Assembly: GCA_000708835.1 (NCBI GenBank)
Contig: DF237030.1
Coordinates: forward strand, 1 to 64,000
Direction of reading: 5' to 3'
Source of the DNA: Klebsormidium nitens
Taxonomy: Eukaryota > Streptophyta > Klebsormidiophyceae > Klebsormidiales > Klebsormidiaceae
DNA length: 64,000 bases
The position numbers and the translations under genes were made by a program. This document shows, one piece after another, positions 9,926-21,332 of this stretch (positions within the stretch are counted from its first letter, which is position 1; each line of letters opens with the position of its first letter). Under the pieces are notes generated by a model. That model searched no databases, was not told the DNA's origin, and saw only the letters and a program-made list of their open reading frames with translations.

Positions 9926-12900
9926 ATGACTCTCGACGGATGTGTCAGTGTCATTGCTTCATCGGCCTCGCATTCTCATGAGTGCGAAGGGGGATTGTGC
10001 CCTTTCTACGGTCTTGAGATGCCGGGGCCTGACTCAGTGTATGATCCAAAGGTAAGTGTGAACTGTGCAAATGGAAGTGCTAAACCCAGCTAAAATGAAG
10101 AGTCTCTTGGGCAGCAACGACGGAAATCCAGATGCTTTCTCCAAGGCATGTGATAGTGCTTTGACTGCCCAACTAAGAGTGGGACGCATACTTGACACTG
10201 AAAAAGCATTGGGAACTGTGCGGATTTCAACAAGCAGGTTCGGAGAGAGGTATTGTGCTCCAGGATCGATTTCAAGGTGAAGGAACCTTTCAGTGGCTAC
10301 TTAGGGTTCCAGTACGTGATTTGTGACCCCCTCGAGTTACCCGCTGTGCTGCTTCACTGTTGCAACTTCTTCGGCACACCTTCTGGCCTCAAATGGGGCA
10401 AGACTTAAGGGAGGTTCACCTGACACTAAGGTTGTTTTTGCGAAGTTCTTGCTACACTTGAAATACTGGGGTGAGATGATAGAAAGGGGTCACCTGAACC
10501 GTCAGATGGACTATAAAATGCTTCTGTAAGATCATATTGTTAGTGAACTCACACCAAGAGCTGATCAGAGTTTCTTGCCAGTTTCTGCCATGTGCTCTTG
10601 GAACACTGTCCGTTTACTCCAAAACAACCTGGGCTCTTGTCGATTTCTGATTCAGACCTCTGTCACTTAACATTGCAGTGCTTTTCATTCACTTTTCCAG
10701 TGACGTACTGCTCAATGATGACGCTCCTGTAATTTATGGCCTCCACTCTAATGGTGTGCACCCAGTCTCTAATACATTTACTTTTCCAGTGACTTACTGC
10801 TCAATGATGACACTCCTGTAATCCATGGCCTCCACTCTAGTGGTGTGCACCCAGTCTCTAATAGACTGACTGCAAGCGCATTGGCAAAAGTCTGTTGGCA
10901 GCTTGGCCCTCCGTCTGAAGTGGGATGTTAAACTTGCACAATATCAAAACCCGAGTCCAAAAGGAGGTTGCGCTTGAGCTCTGAACCTGCGTGTTCCCTT
11001 CTTCTGCAGGGAGCTCCAAAGCTGCGCAATGAGGACTTCCGAATCAATGTTCTCCACAGTTACAACATTCTCGACACGGTGAGAAAACCCTGCATGATGA
11101 CCAATGAGATGTTTGGCTACTTGAACGGGCAACAGTTCGTTTGTCTTTGTTTTTACTAGATCAACTTCATAGGGCTTTGCTTTACAAGTACAACACAAAA
11201 GAGATTATGGCATGTCTGCCTTTGTTCCTTGCATGCATCTGTGCCCGCCCCCATCTGGGGAGCTAGCTTCATACAGCTGTATGAAGGTTTTCAAAGTCAT
11301 CAGCTACTGTAGCCTTTCTAGATTGGGCTTTCTTGCGTTGTCAATCATTGCCCAACTAGCAGGTGCTTCTCTTACTTTCGACTTTTGCGCAAATAATGGA
11401 ATCTTTAATGGAGATTAATCTGCTTGAGCCCCTCCTACCCACACCTTCGTAAAAGAGTCAGTCCAACTCTGAAGTCCAACTTTGTGCAGGAACCTGAAGC
11501 ACGCTTTGATCGACTCACGGCTCTAGCGGCGCGCATCTTCAAAGTAAGCAGCAAATTTGCAACCATTTTTCCGGCTTTACAGGGTGAACAGCAAGACTAG
11601 ACATGTGTGTCCCTTGGTTGTTATTCAAGAAGTTGTTGCTTGTGTCGGAGGCAATCTTAGTTAGGATCATTGCATTGGCTGGGTCTGTAAGATGGTTTAG
11701 GTGGTCAAAGTTGCGGGGCAGTTCAATTTTGACTTGCCTTTCGAAGTGCAGACCGAAGCTACTCAGTTTGCTGGTGTATATTGAAGGCGAAACTTCTGTT
11801 GCAGGCAAAAGCTTCGTTGGTCACCCTTGTTGACTCGGAGCGCGTATTTTTCAAGTCAAACACGGGATCCTTTGAAGGCTGCGGAGAGGTTCCTCGCAGT
11901 ACCTCGTTCTGCCCCTTCGTCACCCTCCCGACGTGAGATTTCTATGCACTTCATGCTTTCAGACGAGGTTCAAATGGCCATGAACTGGTCCAAAACATTA
12001 GCACAAGCTTTGCGCTGGAATCGTTTCTCCCATGCTTCGATGCGAATCATCCAGTTGCATTGGCCTGTCTCTGACGCTTCGGAGATTGAGCACATGGGAG
12101 TCATACGTGTGCTTGGAGAAGTCTAGACGGACCCGCTGATTGCTCGTACGGTTGTTGCCCCAACAGAAGATGTGCTGTTTCGCTTATCTCGCTTTCTTGT
12201 TTTCCTCAGATCCAAGCCCTGCTTAGTGGTGCTGGACGCATCCAAAGACGGTCGCTTCCACAAGAACCCCTTGGTGCGTTCTCATTCGAAAAGCCTCTCA
12301 TGAAGCAAGTAGGAGGGACAATATATCTTGCAGGCACGGTTCCACCGTAATTTTCTGGCCCTTATGGTTCTTCAGCAGATTGTATGGCTTTGAGCTCGAT
12401 AGACTCTTTCTGTACATGAAGAGGGTCGGCATACTTGTGGGTGTCCTGCATTCTATTTGGGTCTGTTGTTCTATAATATGGTCCATGATTCCCTGGCTCT
12501 CATCGTCTATTCGAGAACTTCTCGGGGGTTAGACGAACGGGTCTATCTTGGCTGCGCCGTATCTCCGAGCAGAGTGTCTAATCCGCATTCGGATCGTTCA
12601 AGCATTTCGGCGATACTTCCTCATTGAAAACACCATACGAGAAGTGGTCAAGTCCCAGTACTTCGTAGTTTGAGCACGCATGCTGAAAAGAACCTGGATT
12701 TTACAGGTTTGCGGAGAGCCGCACATGCGCTTCTATGCAGGCGTGCCCCTCGAGACGGAAGGAGGCTTCGTCTTGGGCTCCTTGTAAGCTCTTGTGTCAC
12801 TCAATCCTCGTGATCCTGCCATGGACCAGCTGCTTATTCGGATTGTTGTTAGGCTGTACTTTCGCTGTGACGGCCTGTTGCAAGAACCTAGTGTCGTCTG

Positions 12901-15900
12901 GTCCTGTGAACTCAGGAAACAGGTCTTGGAAACTGTCTGTCGTGTTCGGTCACGGCGAGTTTAATCGTCAGACCTAATGGCGATTCAACAGCAATGGCAC
13001 TCAATGGCACTGAATGGCACTCAAACACGTCGTCCTTCGTGCACCTCTGTGAGTGGTTTAACAGCTAAGTGGAATCTGGACGTGTTTGCCTTGGTCCTTT
13101 GGAAATTGAACAGTACCTAAAGCTCTGTCCGACAAGTCTTCTCATCTTCTTTCAGCTGCATCGTCGACTTCGAACCTCGAGAGAGCTTCTCCGAGGAAGA
13201 ACAAGAGATGCTGGTTGGGCTGGCGAAACTAGCTATCCAGGTACGCTTCTCCCCTTTTCGAAACGACCAATGTGTTTCTGCAAAAAGCTTGTTTTGCTCT
13301 TCTGAGCCACCACTACTTGACGCTTTCTCTTCTGAAAAGGATGATGACGGAAGCGGGCTCTTGATCGTGGGAACTCTCTCCCGACGCTTTCCGTCAATTT
13401 CGAGCAGCAATATTTCGAGGCTCATATTGCTTAAGCTTTAGTACAATAAACCTTGTATACTCCTCTCTCTGCAGGAGATTGAGAAGCACAACCGTGCCGC
13501 AGAGCTCCAACGGCTGCAACAGAAGAAGTTTGAGGAGGACAAGCGGGGGCTGCTGCAGGCAATAGGTGCGAAAACATGAGACATATGCGTTGACAAAATG
13601 TTCAAGCGTCGTCACAGAACTTCCGTTTCCAACCAAAGTGGTCCAATTCGTTGCAAAAGCAGCACACTCATCCGGCGTGCAGGAAGCAACACTTTTCGAC
13701 GTTGCAGAGTGGCAGAACTTCAAGTCGTTTTTTTCACTCAGCGGACACCGGAAACTAAAATGGAAGCTCGTCTCTTTCTGGTTGCAGACGCTTTCAGCGA
13801 GGGCCTGGTGTTGGTCGACGTGTCCCAGAAGGGGCAGCCCATCGTGTTTGTGAACGAGGGGTGGGAGAAGATCACGGGGTACTCGGCAAACGAGTCGCGC
13901 GGGCAACACTGCGGCAGTCTGCTGCAGGTGAGCCTCGTCTCCCTGAAGAACGTTGCCCTGTGCTGCTTACGACGTGTGAGCAGGGATCCAAGTTTTGTTG
14001 GAGGACATCAAACACTCTTTTTATGCATTCTGCTGTACATCTGCCCGTTGCAGCCCCCGCAATGCCTCAAAAAGGTTGTCGTTCACGGAACTGAGTCCTT
14101 CTCTGGAGGTCTCGAGGCTCTCAACAAGGGTCGTGGAATTGAAAACCGTATTGGGGCGCACATGCACTTGGTGGGAGAACGCAGTGAAAAAAGTGACAAA
14201 AAAACTTTGTAGAGCTGTGGTCAAATATCGCAGGCTGCCCAAAAGTCTGAAGACTGGATCTAAGGACCGTCGGTTTTTGACTACAGGGGCCTCTGACCTC
14301 TTTGGAAACCACGCACACGATCACGCAAGCGTGCAAAGAAGGGCGACCAGCTTCGGTGGAGATCCTGAATTACCGGAAGGACGGGACACCCTTCTGGAAC
14401 TGGCTCAGGATACGGCCCGTGGAGGGGAGCAACTTTGGGCTGAGCGAAGATACCCGGAACGGGCAGGGGAGGTGAGCTGGCCATCGGAAGAACTGTCAGC
14501 CGCTTGCATCGTTTTCCTAGCTGCGTTTCCCAAGGAATCGCACCTGCAGCGAGGTCCTCGTCGATGAAAGGAAGAACGCTTTGCAGCTCTGGAAGGTTGT
14601 GCTGGAGCGGAGGAGAAGGATGAAAGAGGAATCGTGGAGATTTTTGGACAACATATCTGTCAGGCAGTTGGTCTCTCATAATCCGTAAGGTTTGAAGAGG
14701 GCTCGAGCACAGCTTTCGGCCCTGAAGAGCAGGTCGCTTTGCGACGTGACTCCCTTTCGTGCTTCTTTGCTGGGTATGACGCTTTGTTTTGCAAGAAGTC
14801 TTCCAGTCTTCGAGTGATTCTCTGCAACAATCTGGTCGCGGAGAAGTGAAGGCACTCAGGAAGCTTCCGAGGATCGAGAGGCAGAGCTTCCTTTCTGGTC
14901 AATTACGATGGGTACCAAAGCAGTACGGAAGAAGTGGAGTTGGCAAGGCCTTTGAAGAAGAGAAGGCAATCTTGACTCATCGACGGGCTGGAAAGCTGGT
15001 TTGTCCTAGCGTTCAAGTGTTTTTGTATCGGTTGAACTCAAAGTTGAGATTTGGAGCAATGAATTTTGCACCTCCGCTTACAGGTACTACTTTGGCATCC
15101 TGTCCGACTGCACCCGAAGGAAGGAGAAGGAACTAGAGTTGGAAGCGATCCGGTTGCGCGAGCTGGAAGCCGAAGCCTCCGTGCGGGCCAAGCGCTCCTT
15201 TGTCGCAAACATCAGTCACGAGCTTCGGACGTAAGTGTAGATATCTATGTCGGACGAAACTTGACACGTGTCGGTTAGTGAGAGGGCGAAGTCGAAAGGC
15301 GCTTCCTTTGAGCGACTGTAAAGGGGACCAGTCGGAGTATGAGCTTTTGCGAGTGTAACAGAACGGATCTCCGAAAGCAGATAGTGCGTTCTTTGCACGT
15401 CCCATTGCTTCTGAATGTCTGGGAGCTGCATTCCGAGTCCGGAGCACGAGATGGAAGGCAGCATCAGGTGTTTTGTGACAGAGGCTGTCAGGAACTCACT
15501 GGGACAGGTTTGTGAATCTTGCAGAGAAGGAACATGTCATTTGATAAAATGAACTATCAAAATTTGGAGTCTGCGGTCAAACTCAGAAGGCCAGCGTCGC
15601 TGACGTACGTTATGTGACAAGCCGTTCAAGATATCACTTCATCTCTAACGTTCAGGAGCGACTAGTGCTATAGCGGTTCGTCACTCCTACAAAGATATCG
15701 TCCACACCCCGCTCGTCTGTGGCAGCTACTTTCCTTGCGCTTGCCGCCGTCAGTGAACGGCAATAGCAATTGGTCCTTCTACACCAAACTTTTCTATCTC
15801 CAGTCGGACGGGTGAATGAGATCACCAAAGAAGTAAGACTCATTGACAATACCCCTCCTTTGCGCAGTCCGATGAACGCGATCCTGGCCTGTAGTCAGCT

Positions 15901-18900
15901 GCTGACGGACATGCCCTCGCTCACTGACGACCAACGGGAGCTCTCCAGAATGATCCAGGGGTCGGGGCAACAGCTGCTACGGCTGATCAACGACATCCTA
16001 GATTTCAGCAAGGTGCGTTTTTGTCGTATTGTCACCCATCTTCCGAGTCGACGTCTGTCATGCTCTCATGAGTGATTGTGGCTTCGGCCAGCAAATACTA
16101 ACTGACATGAAAGGGCATGCTTGACAGAACAAAGAGACACTACATCGGAGCAACTCTTATGTTGTTTGGTCAACATGAATCAGTTGGATTGAAGGGCCTG
16201 AGCTTTTCTTGTTCTTTTCAGTGCATGCTTGAACGATGGCCAATTGCACGGATTCAGGTTGTGGGTCCTGCCTAGCCTGCGCAGCCTTAAACCCTGCAGC
16301 AAGCTTAGACTCTGCATACTGCACTTGCTTCTGCTCGCGTCCTGACCCTTCGTTATTCGTTTCTCAACCAGATGGATGCTGGGAAGATGGAGCTCAGATG
16401 CGCTGAGTTCAATCTGTGGGGCTGTCTCGACTACTGCGTCGAGATGCTGGCGATGCGCTGCGAGAGCAAGGGCCTCGACCTCTCATACAACATGGATGAG
16501 AGCGTGCCAGAGTGAGCACTCCAGCCTCCGATGGGCTCTTCTTTTCCACTCCCTCGGACTTGCACTCATAGTTGGTACTGGCCTGCCGTTTGTTCGTGTT
16601 TCTGACTGGAGGCGTGTACGAGCTTCTTTTGCAGAGGTCGTCGCTTTCCGCTCTCATCTTTTGCACCGCAAACTCAGCGCGTTGGCTGGCAGAGTTTCTC
16701 GCAGTATCGGATATCAAGACGCACGTGAGCGCTATTTTTCTGCAGAACTAATTCGCTTCTCATTTCGGCGGAATCTTTCGCAAGCTGAACCTATGCTGCC
16801 AAGGCTGCTCTGCTCATCGAGAGTCTTATTTTCCTTCTGTCATTGTTAACTGACCGAGCCTTTCTGACGTGCTTTCACCGACCTTTGCAACATCTTGGTA
16901 AGTCCGAAGCCCAAAGTCCTCTTGCTTTCAGGACATGCTTCGAGAAATCTGCATCAGACTGCAGCGAGGCTGTGTAGTGCACAAAAGTTCAATATCGCAT
17001 CCCTTTCCGTTCTACAGCTGGATTTGGGCAGACGACGTTCGGCTGAGCCAGATCCTGACCAACCTGCTGAGCAACGCCGCAAAGTTCACGGAGGAGGGCG
17101 GAGAGATCGAGGTTTCAGTCAGCGCCGTCAGGCGCTCTCCGAGACGCACTTCCTCGGACGGAGCGGGCGCCCCCAGTTCCGCCGGACGGAATTCCGCCCC
17201 GGAAAACAGCGCCCATCTGCCCGAGTACGAGGTCACCTTCGCGGTTCGCGACACGGGGATCGGCATCCCGGCAGCGTTCCAGGAGGTGCTCTTCGACGCG
17301 TTCACGCAGTGCGACAACTCACGGACGAAGAAGTACGAAGGTGGGTTGACTCTAGCCGTTTGCTCTTCGTGTGTCATCCCGCTTTTGGCGCAGATTCAGA
17401 CAAAAATTAGCACAACTGGGGCCCGTCTCTGAGTGTGTGTTCTACTGCTGTATGGACGTTCTGTCATACTCACTGGAAACCGCATGGTTGCAAAGGCCTG
17501 CAGAGGCCCACAAAGTGCTTATACATCAAGTCATCAAGGTGTTCGGCTGAGAGCTTGTGTTGATTTGGAAAGTTGTTGTTTAGGTGGTTAGCATCCTGTG
17601 TGTTTGACCTCTTCTTTTTGCTTTTCATCAGGTACCGGGCTGGGTCTTGCGATCAGCAGAGATTTGGCAGAACGGATGGGGGGAAGAATGTGGGTAGAGA
17701 GCGAAGAAGGCAAGGGGAGCACCTTCTATGTGTCGATCTTCGCGCGTGGCTCCATGCGAGAGTCCTCGGGTGTCGCCCTTTCCCCGGAGCAAGCAGTGTG
17801 TAGAGCGGCGACACCTGTCACTGGAAAGCGGGCTCTGCTTGTGGGCGGAAGAAACACGTTCCAGAGAATGGTCGGATCTATGTTGAGAGTCTGGGGGCTG
17901 GAAGTGTCTGTTGCTGCGTCTGTTGAAGAGTTGCACGGTTTGTTGGGTCCGGCGGAGAAGGGCAGGTTGCAGGCGCCCAGTAACGGACGAAAGTTCGTGC
18001 GGGTAGACGTGGGCGGTTCTCAGGGCAAGCCGTTCGACGTTGTGATCGTCGATTGCTTCGATACGGTTAAGCGTACCAAACACGGGCGAAAGGGCGCCGT
18101 CGATGGGGGCGCGAACGGGCGGACGGCACCCGCCGATCTGGTGGCCTTGGGGTGCCAGCTGGCAGAACGAGTGCCCACGTTCCTGCTGACGTCAAAGGAT
18201 ACGAAGAGCCTCATAAGCCAATGGGCGGACATGGTAAGAGACCTCGCAGTGTTTTTGATCTGCCCATAGATCAAGCATCTCAACCGTTTCCTTCACCTGA
18301 TCGACGGTTCAATTCTGACTCGCCCAATGCCCTGAAAGGCCCCTTGCGGTTTCCGGTCCAACAATGCTGCCCTTTGAAGCAACCAGGCCGATTTTCGGTT
18401 GATCAGCCCGACTATGTTGCATCATTCAGCTTGACCGTTGGTCCTTTCCGAGCGCTGTATCAAAGTCGCCACCGTCCGAATTCTGCTTTGCGTGCCGGCT
18501 GTACTTTTCGGCGTCCCTCATATGAAAATCTTACTTACTGGACTTGTCCTTACAACATGCAAACAGGCTTGACGTTGCTTGTGTGCTCCGGATGAAAAGC
18601 TAGTAATCGGTCATCTGCAGCAAACTTATACTGGTCAAAGAAACGGTTCGTGGCCTTTTCATCAGCCGCTGAGTGTCAAATTAATAGCAGTACCGCTCTT
18701 TTGATCACAACGCCCCTTTGGCCAGCTCCGTTGCAGGACTGTTTCAACAAACTGTCTGGCTCTTGCTTGCATCGCCTTAGCAAACGCTGTGTCTGTTTAT
18801 CTGCAGGAGAACGCCGTCTGCTTATCCCGGTCAATCCGGATCAACCTCCTGTACGCTACGCTTCTCCAGAGGCTCGCACACCAAGACCCGCTCTCTCCCT

Positions 18901-19906
18901 TAACCACCCCTCGTTCCCTGCTAGACTCGATAGCCTCAGATTACGCAGAAGGGGGGGACGCAACCAGCCTGGAAATCCTAGTGGTTGAGGACAACAAAGT
19001 GAACCAGCGGGTGCTGAACAAGGTCCTCAAGTCGCTTGACTACGACAAAATCCGGACGGCTGGGAATGGGCGTGAAGTCTTGGAGTTGTTGCGGCAGCAG
19101 CCTGCTGACGTGGTGCTGATGGACGTCCAGATGCCAGGTCAGATTCCGTAGTTGACTCTCCATTGCCCTTTATCAAGCCTTGCTCACTTCAGGAGGCTAA
19201 GTCCTAAAAGCCGGATTCGAGCTGATACACTTCAAAGGTCAAACTCTGTTGCAAACGGTTGAGGAGGCTGTCTTGCACCGGTGGTTCGACTGGTGAATCT
19301 TACAGATGATTCATTGGATGCCATCGTTTCACTTGTCGTAATGAGTGGCCCCTCCTTTCCTGCAGAGATGGACGGGCTAACGGCAACCACGCGAATCAAG
19401 GTGTGTTGATCTGTCATCGCATGGTCTGCGTTGAGTTCGGTTGTCTGATCAGTACGCGTGCGAAGGACCTGTTTTTAGAGGAGCGACCGCAGGCGCCTCT
19501 TTTGGAGTGTGCCGCACTGCCAGGAATGCCGCCCTCGGCCAACTTCGACGGGTTACAAACCTCCGACCCTCTTGTCCCTTGTTGTTCTCTCCTGTTGGAA
19601 TGGTTAGGCCTTCCTGGCGATCATTCCACTCCCTGCTCGTTATCCCGTTTGTGTGACGCTGCTTAATATGAACTTTCACCGAGCCAATTGCAGGCCGACA
19701 TTTCCGACGAGGACCAGCCCATGGTGATTGCCCTGACGGCCGACGTGGGGAACGACATAGAGAAGGAGTGTCGAGAAGCCGGGATGATCTCGTACCTGTC
19801 AAAGCCGGTCCAAAAGTCGAAATTGGAAAAGTTGCTTGCGAAGTGCGGGTATTACAAGCAGCACCGGTCAGAGCGGAAGATGTTGAAGTGGATAGACGCA
19901 AGTTAG
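9926..19906 (+). CDS. Hybrid histidine kinase: GAF - LOV-like PAS - HisKA - HATPase - pseudoREC - REC
   Basis: Eighteen exons, phases all consistent: 9926-10051, 11010-11078, 11490-11543, 11805-11932, 12210-12273, 12707-12783, 13156-13240, 13475-13565, 13788-13927, 14287-14471, 15084-15230, 15868-16012, 16372-16511, 17018-17340, 17632-18233, 18807-19137, 19366-19400, 19694-19906 (984 residues). GAF at about 43-200 ([31 protein letters not shown]) is of bacterial two-component style. A helical linker leads to a LOV-like PAS at 232-350 (Cys273 in [23 protein letters not shown]). HisKA has His385 in [14 protein letters not shown]; the ATPase has [17 protein letters not shown] and [10 protein letters not shown] degenerate receiver (about 657-790) lacks the acidic pair. 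The last receiver has [13 protein letters not shown] (Asp898) and SKP, so it should accept phosphate. No transmembrane segment seen: probably a soluble sensor. LOV histidine kinases are known from bacteria and the alga Ostreococcus. Confidence 0.88.
10691..10868. repeat. Tandem 89-bp duplication in intron 1 of the histidine kinase
   Basis: Unit beginning ACTTTTCCAGTGAC at 10691-10779 is repeated at 10780-10868 with about six substitutions over 89 bp. Both copies hold CTTTTCCAG, a pyrimidine-AG word that could act as a cryptic acceptor. Confidence 0.85.
12992..13021. repeat. Three tandem 10-mers, intron of histidine kinase
   Basis: CAATGGCACT, CAATGGCACT, GAATGGCACT in direct succession. Minor intronic repeat. 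Confidence 0.8.
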
Positions 19907-21332
19907 AGTCGCGCCTTGCGCCTCCACTGTGTTTGTACCGTCGTTCTCCCCACGCTATGTAAAGGTAGCTGCGGCCTGGTTATGAGAATGTTCTGGTCGG
20001 CGGCCACTGATTGACAAATGTAACTAAACTTATCGATCGTGAAAGCTATAGCAAACGCGCTTTGATTGCAAAAAGTAAGATAGTGAACAAGGTATGACTC
20101 ATTATAGTGAAACACCGGCCGAGGTAATCGTAGGTAAGGAATCCGGTGATCTGTCTTAGTGGTTAGTATCAGGTCGCATGTCTAGCTGGACCTCAAACTT
20201 CCAACAATCACGGTCTGTTCCGGATGTTTGCAAGTAAAGTAGTCGCATTGGCAGTCGACCACCGTGTAAAGTTTCTGTCCGTCCAACCACCACGGATGGC
20301 GGGCACAAGGTGCGGCGCATCATTCATGCATGGGGTATAGCTTGACAAAAGTCAGTCACGTGGAATTCGGCGAAGCGTGAGTACTGTGTGCTTAAGTTGG
20401 TAATTTCACGTGACGGTCTTTGAAGTTTCGGCCGGAGAGCTAGAATTACGCTGTGTTAAAGTTTGACATCATAGCTACCTAGAGCTAGAACAAAGATAAG
20501 GCCGCCCGCGCCTGCCCGCTTGAAAATCATTGCTTAACAATTGCATGCCTACGTTAATGGCTTGGTCATGCACTGGACCATGCGGTGCATACCAAATGTG
20601 GGCCGCTGGCATGTCGATCGCCTGTATAATATAGCATGCTATGCATAGCTGCGCGCGGGGCCGCGCAGCGACCGCACATCGTTGCCATGTGCCAGCGCAA
20701 GCTCGCATGCAGGCTGGCAAAGTCTGGCACGGATCACTTTTCAATTGGATGATCGCAATTCGATCCAAGTACCAAGCGCCTCATTCACTAGACGTACAGC
20801 TTTTACTGTTAGTATATACAGCTTCAAGAGATGGTCAAACATGCGTTAAGATTCAAACCTGACGTGCATGACTGAACGGTATGAACGGATTGCCACGTGC
20901 ATATAAGACCTGCATGCAATAAATGCCGCCTGTGTTGTTCCAATTAGTCGTCATCGGATAGGCTCTCTTTAAGTAGAAGCACTATAATGCACTATGCACT
21001 GATGCATGTATGCCCGGACATGTCTAATGTTCCGGCGTTTGACTGGCCGATAAACGTAAGATGACGGCACGTCGATCACGTATGCAGTCCGACAATTGTC
21101 TGTTGCCATTTTGGCAAGCCTTGGACCAGAGGACTCTCGAGGATTAAAAGATGGCGCGCTGTATCTGAAGGGCCAAGCCTCAGTGGTTCAAAGGCCTGCC
21201 TCAACACGCACACCCCAGGTCGTATGGTTGAGGGACGAAGTGAAATGAGGCTCTTGGAAGGAGGAGGTTATAGTGTGAACAGCAACGACGGTGCCGAGCC
21301 CAGTGGCGGTTTCTTCCCAGCTTTACGTATAG
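19907..21332. other. Convergent intergenic region, no gene seen
   Basis: Lies between the stops of the histidine kinase and COG1, which converge. Rich in CATG/GCATGC palindromic words (around 20540-20720). A hairpin with the 8-bp stem GCTGCGCG / CGCGCAGC and a 6-nt loop is at 20648-20669. The frames present have no coding signature. Confidence 0.5.

Noticed and set aside
13598-14212. 204-codon plus frame in the histidine kinase region
   Set aside because: Runs through an intron in a different frame from the GAF/LOV exons; the PAS coding frame is the one that joins 13565 to 13788 in phase.
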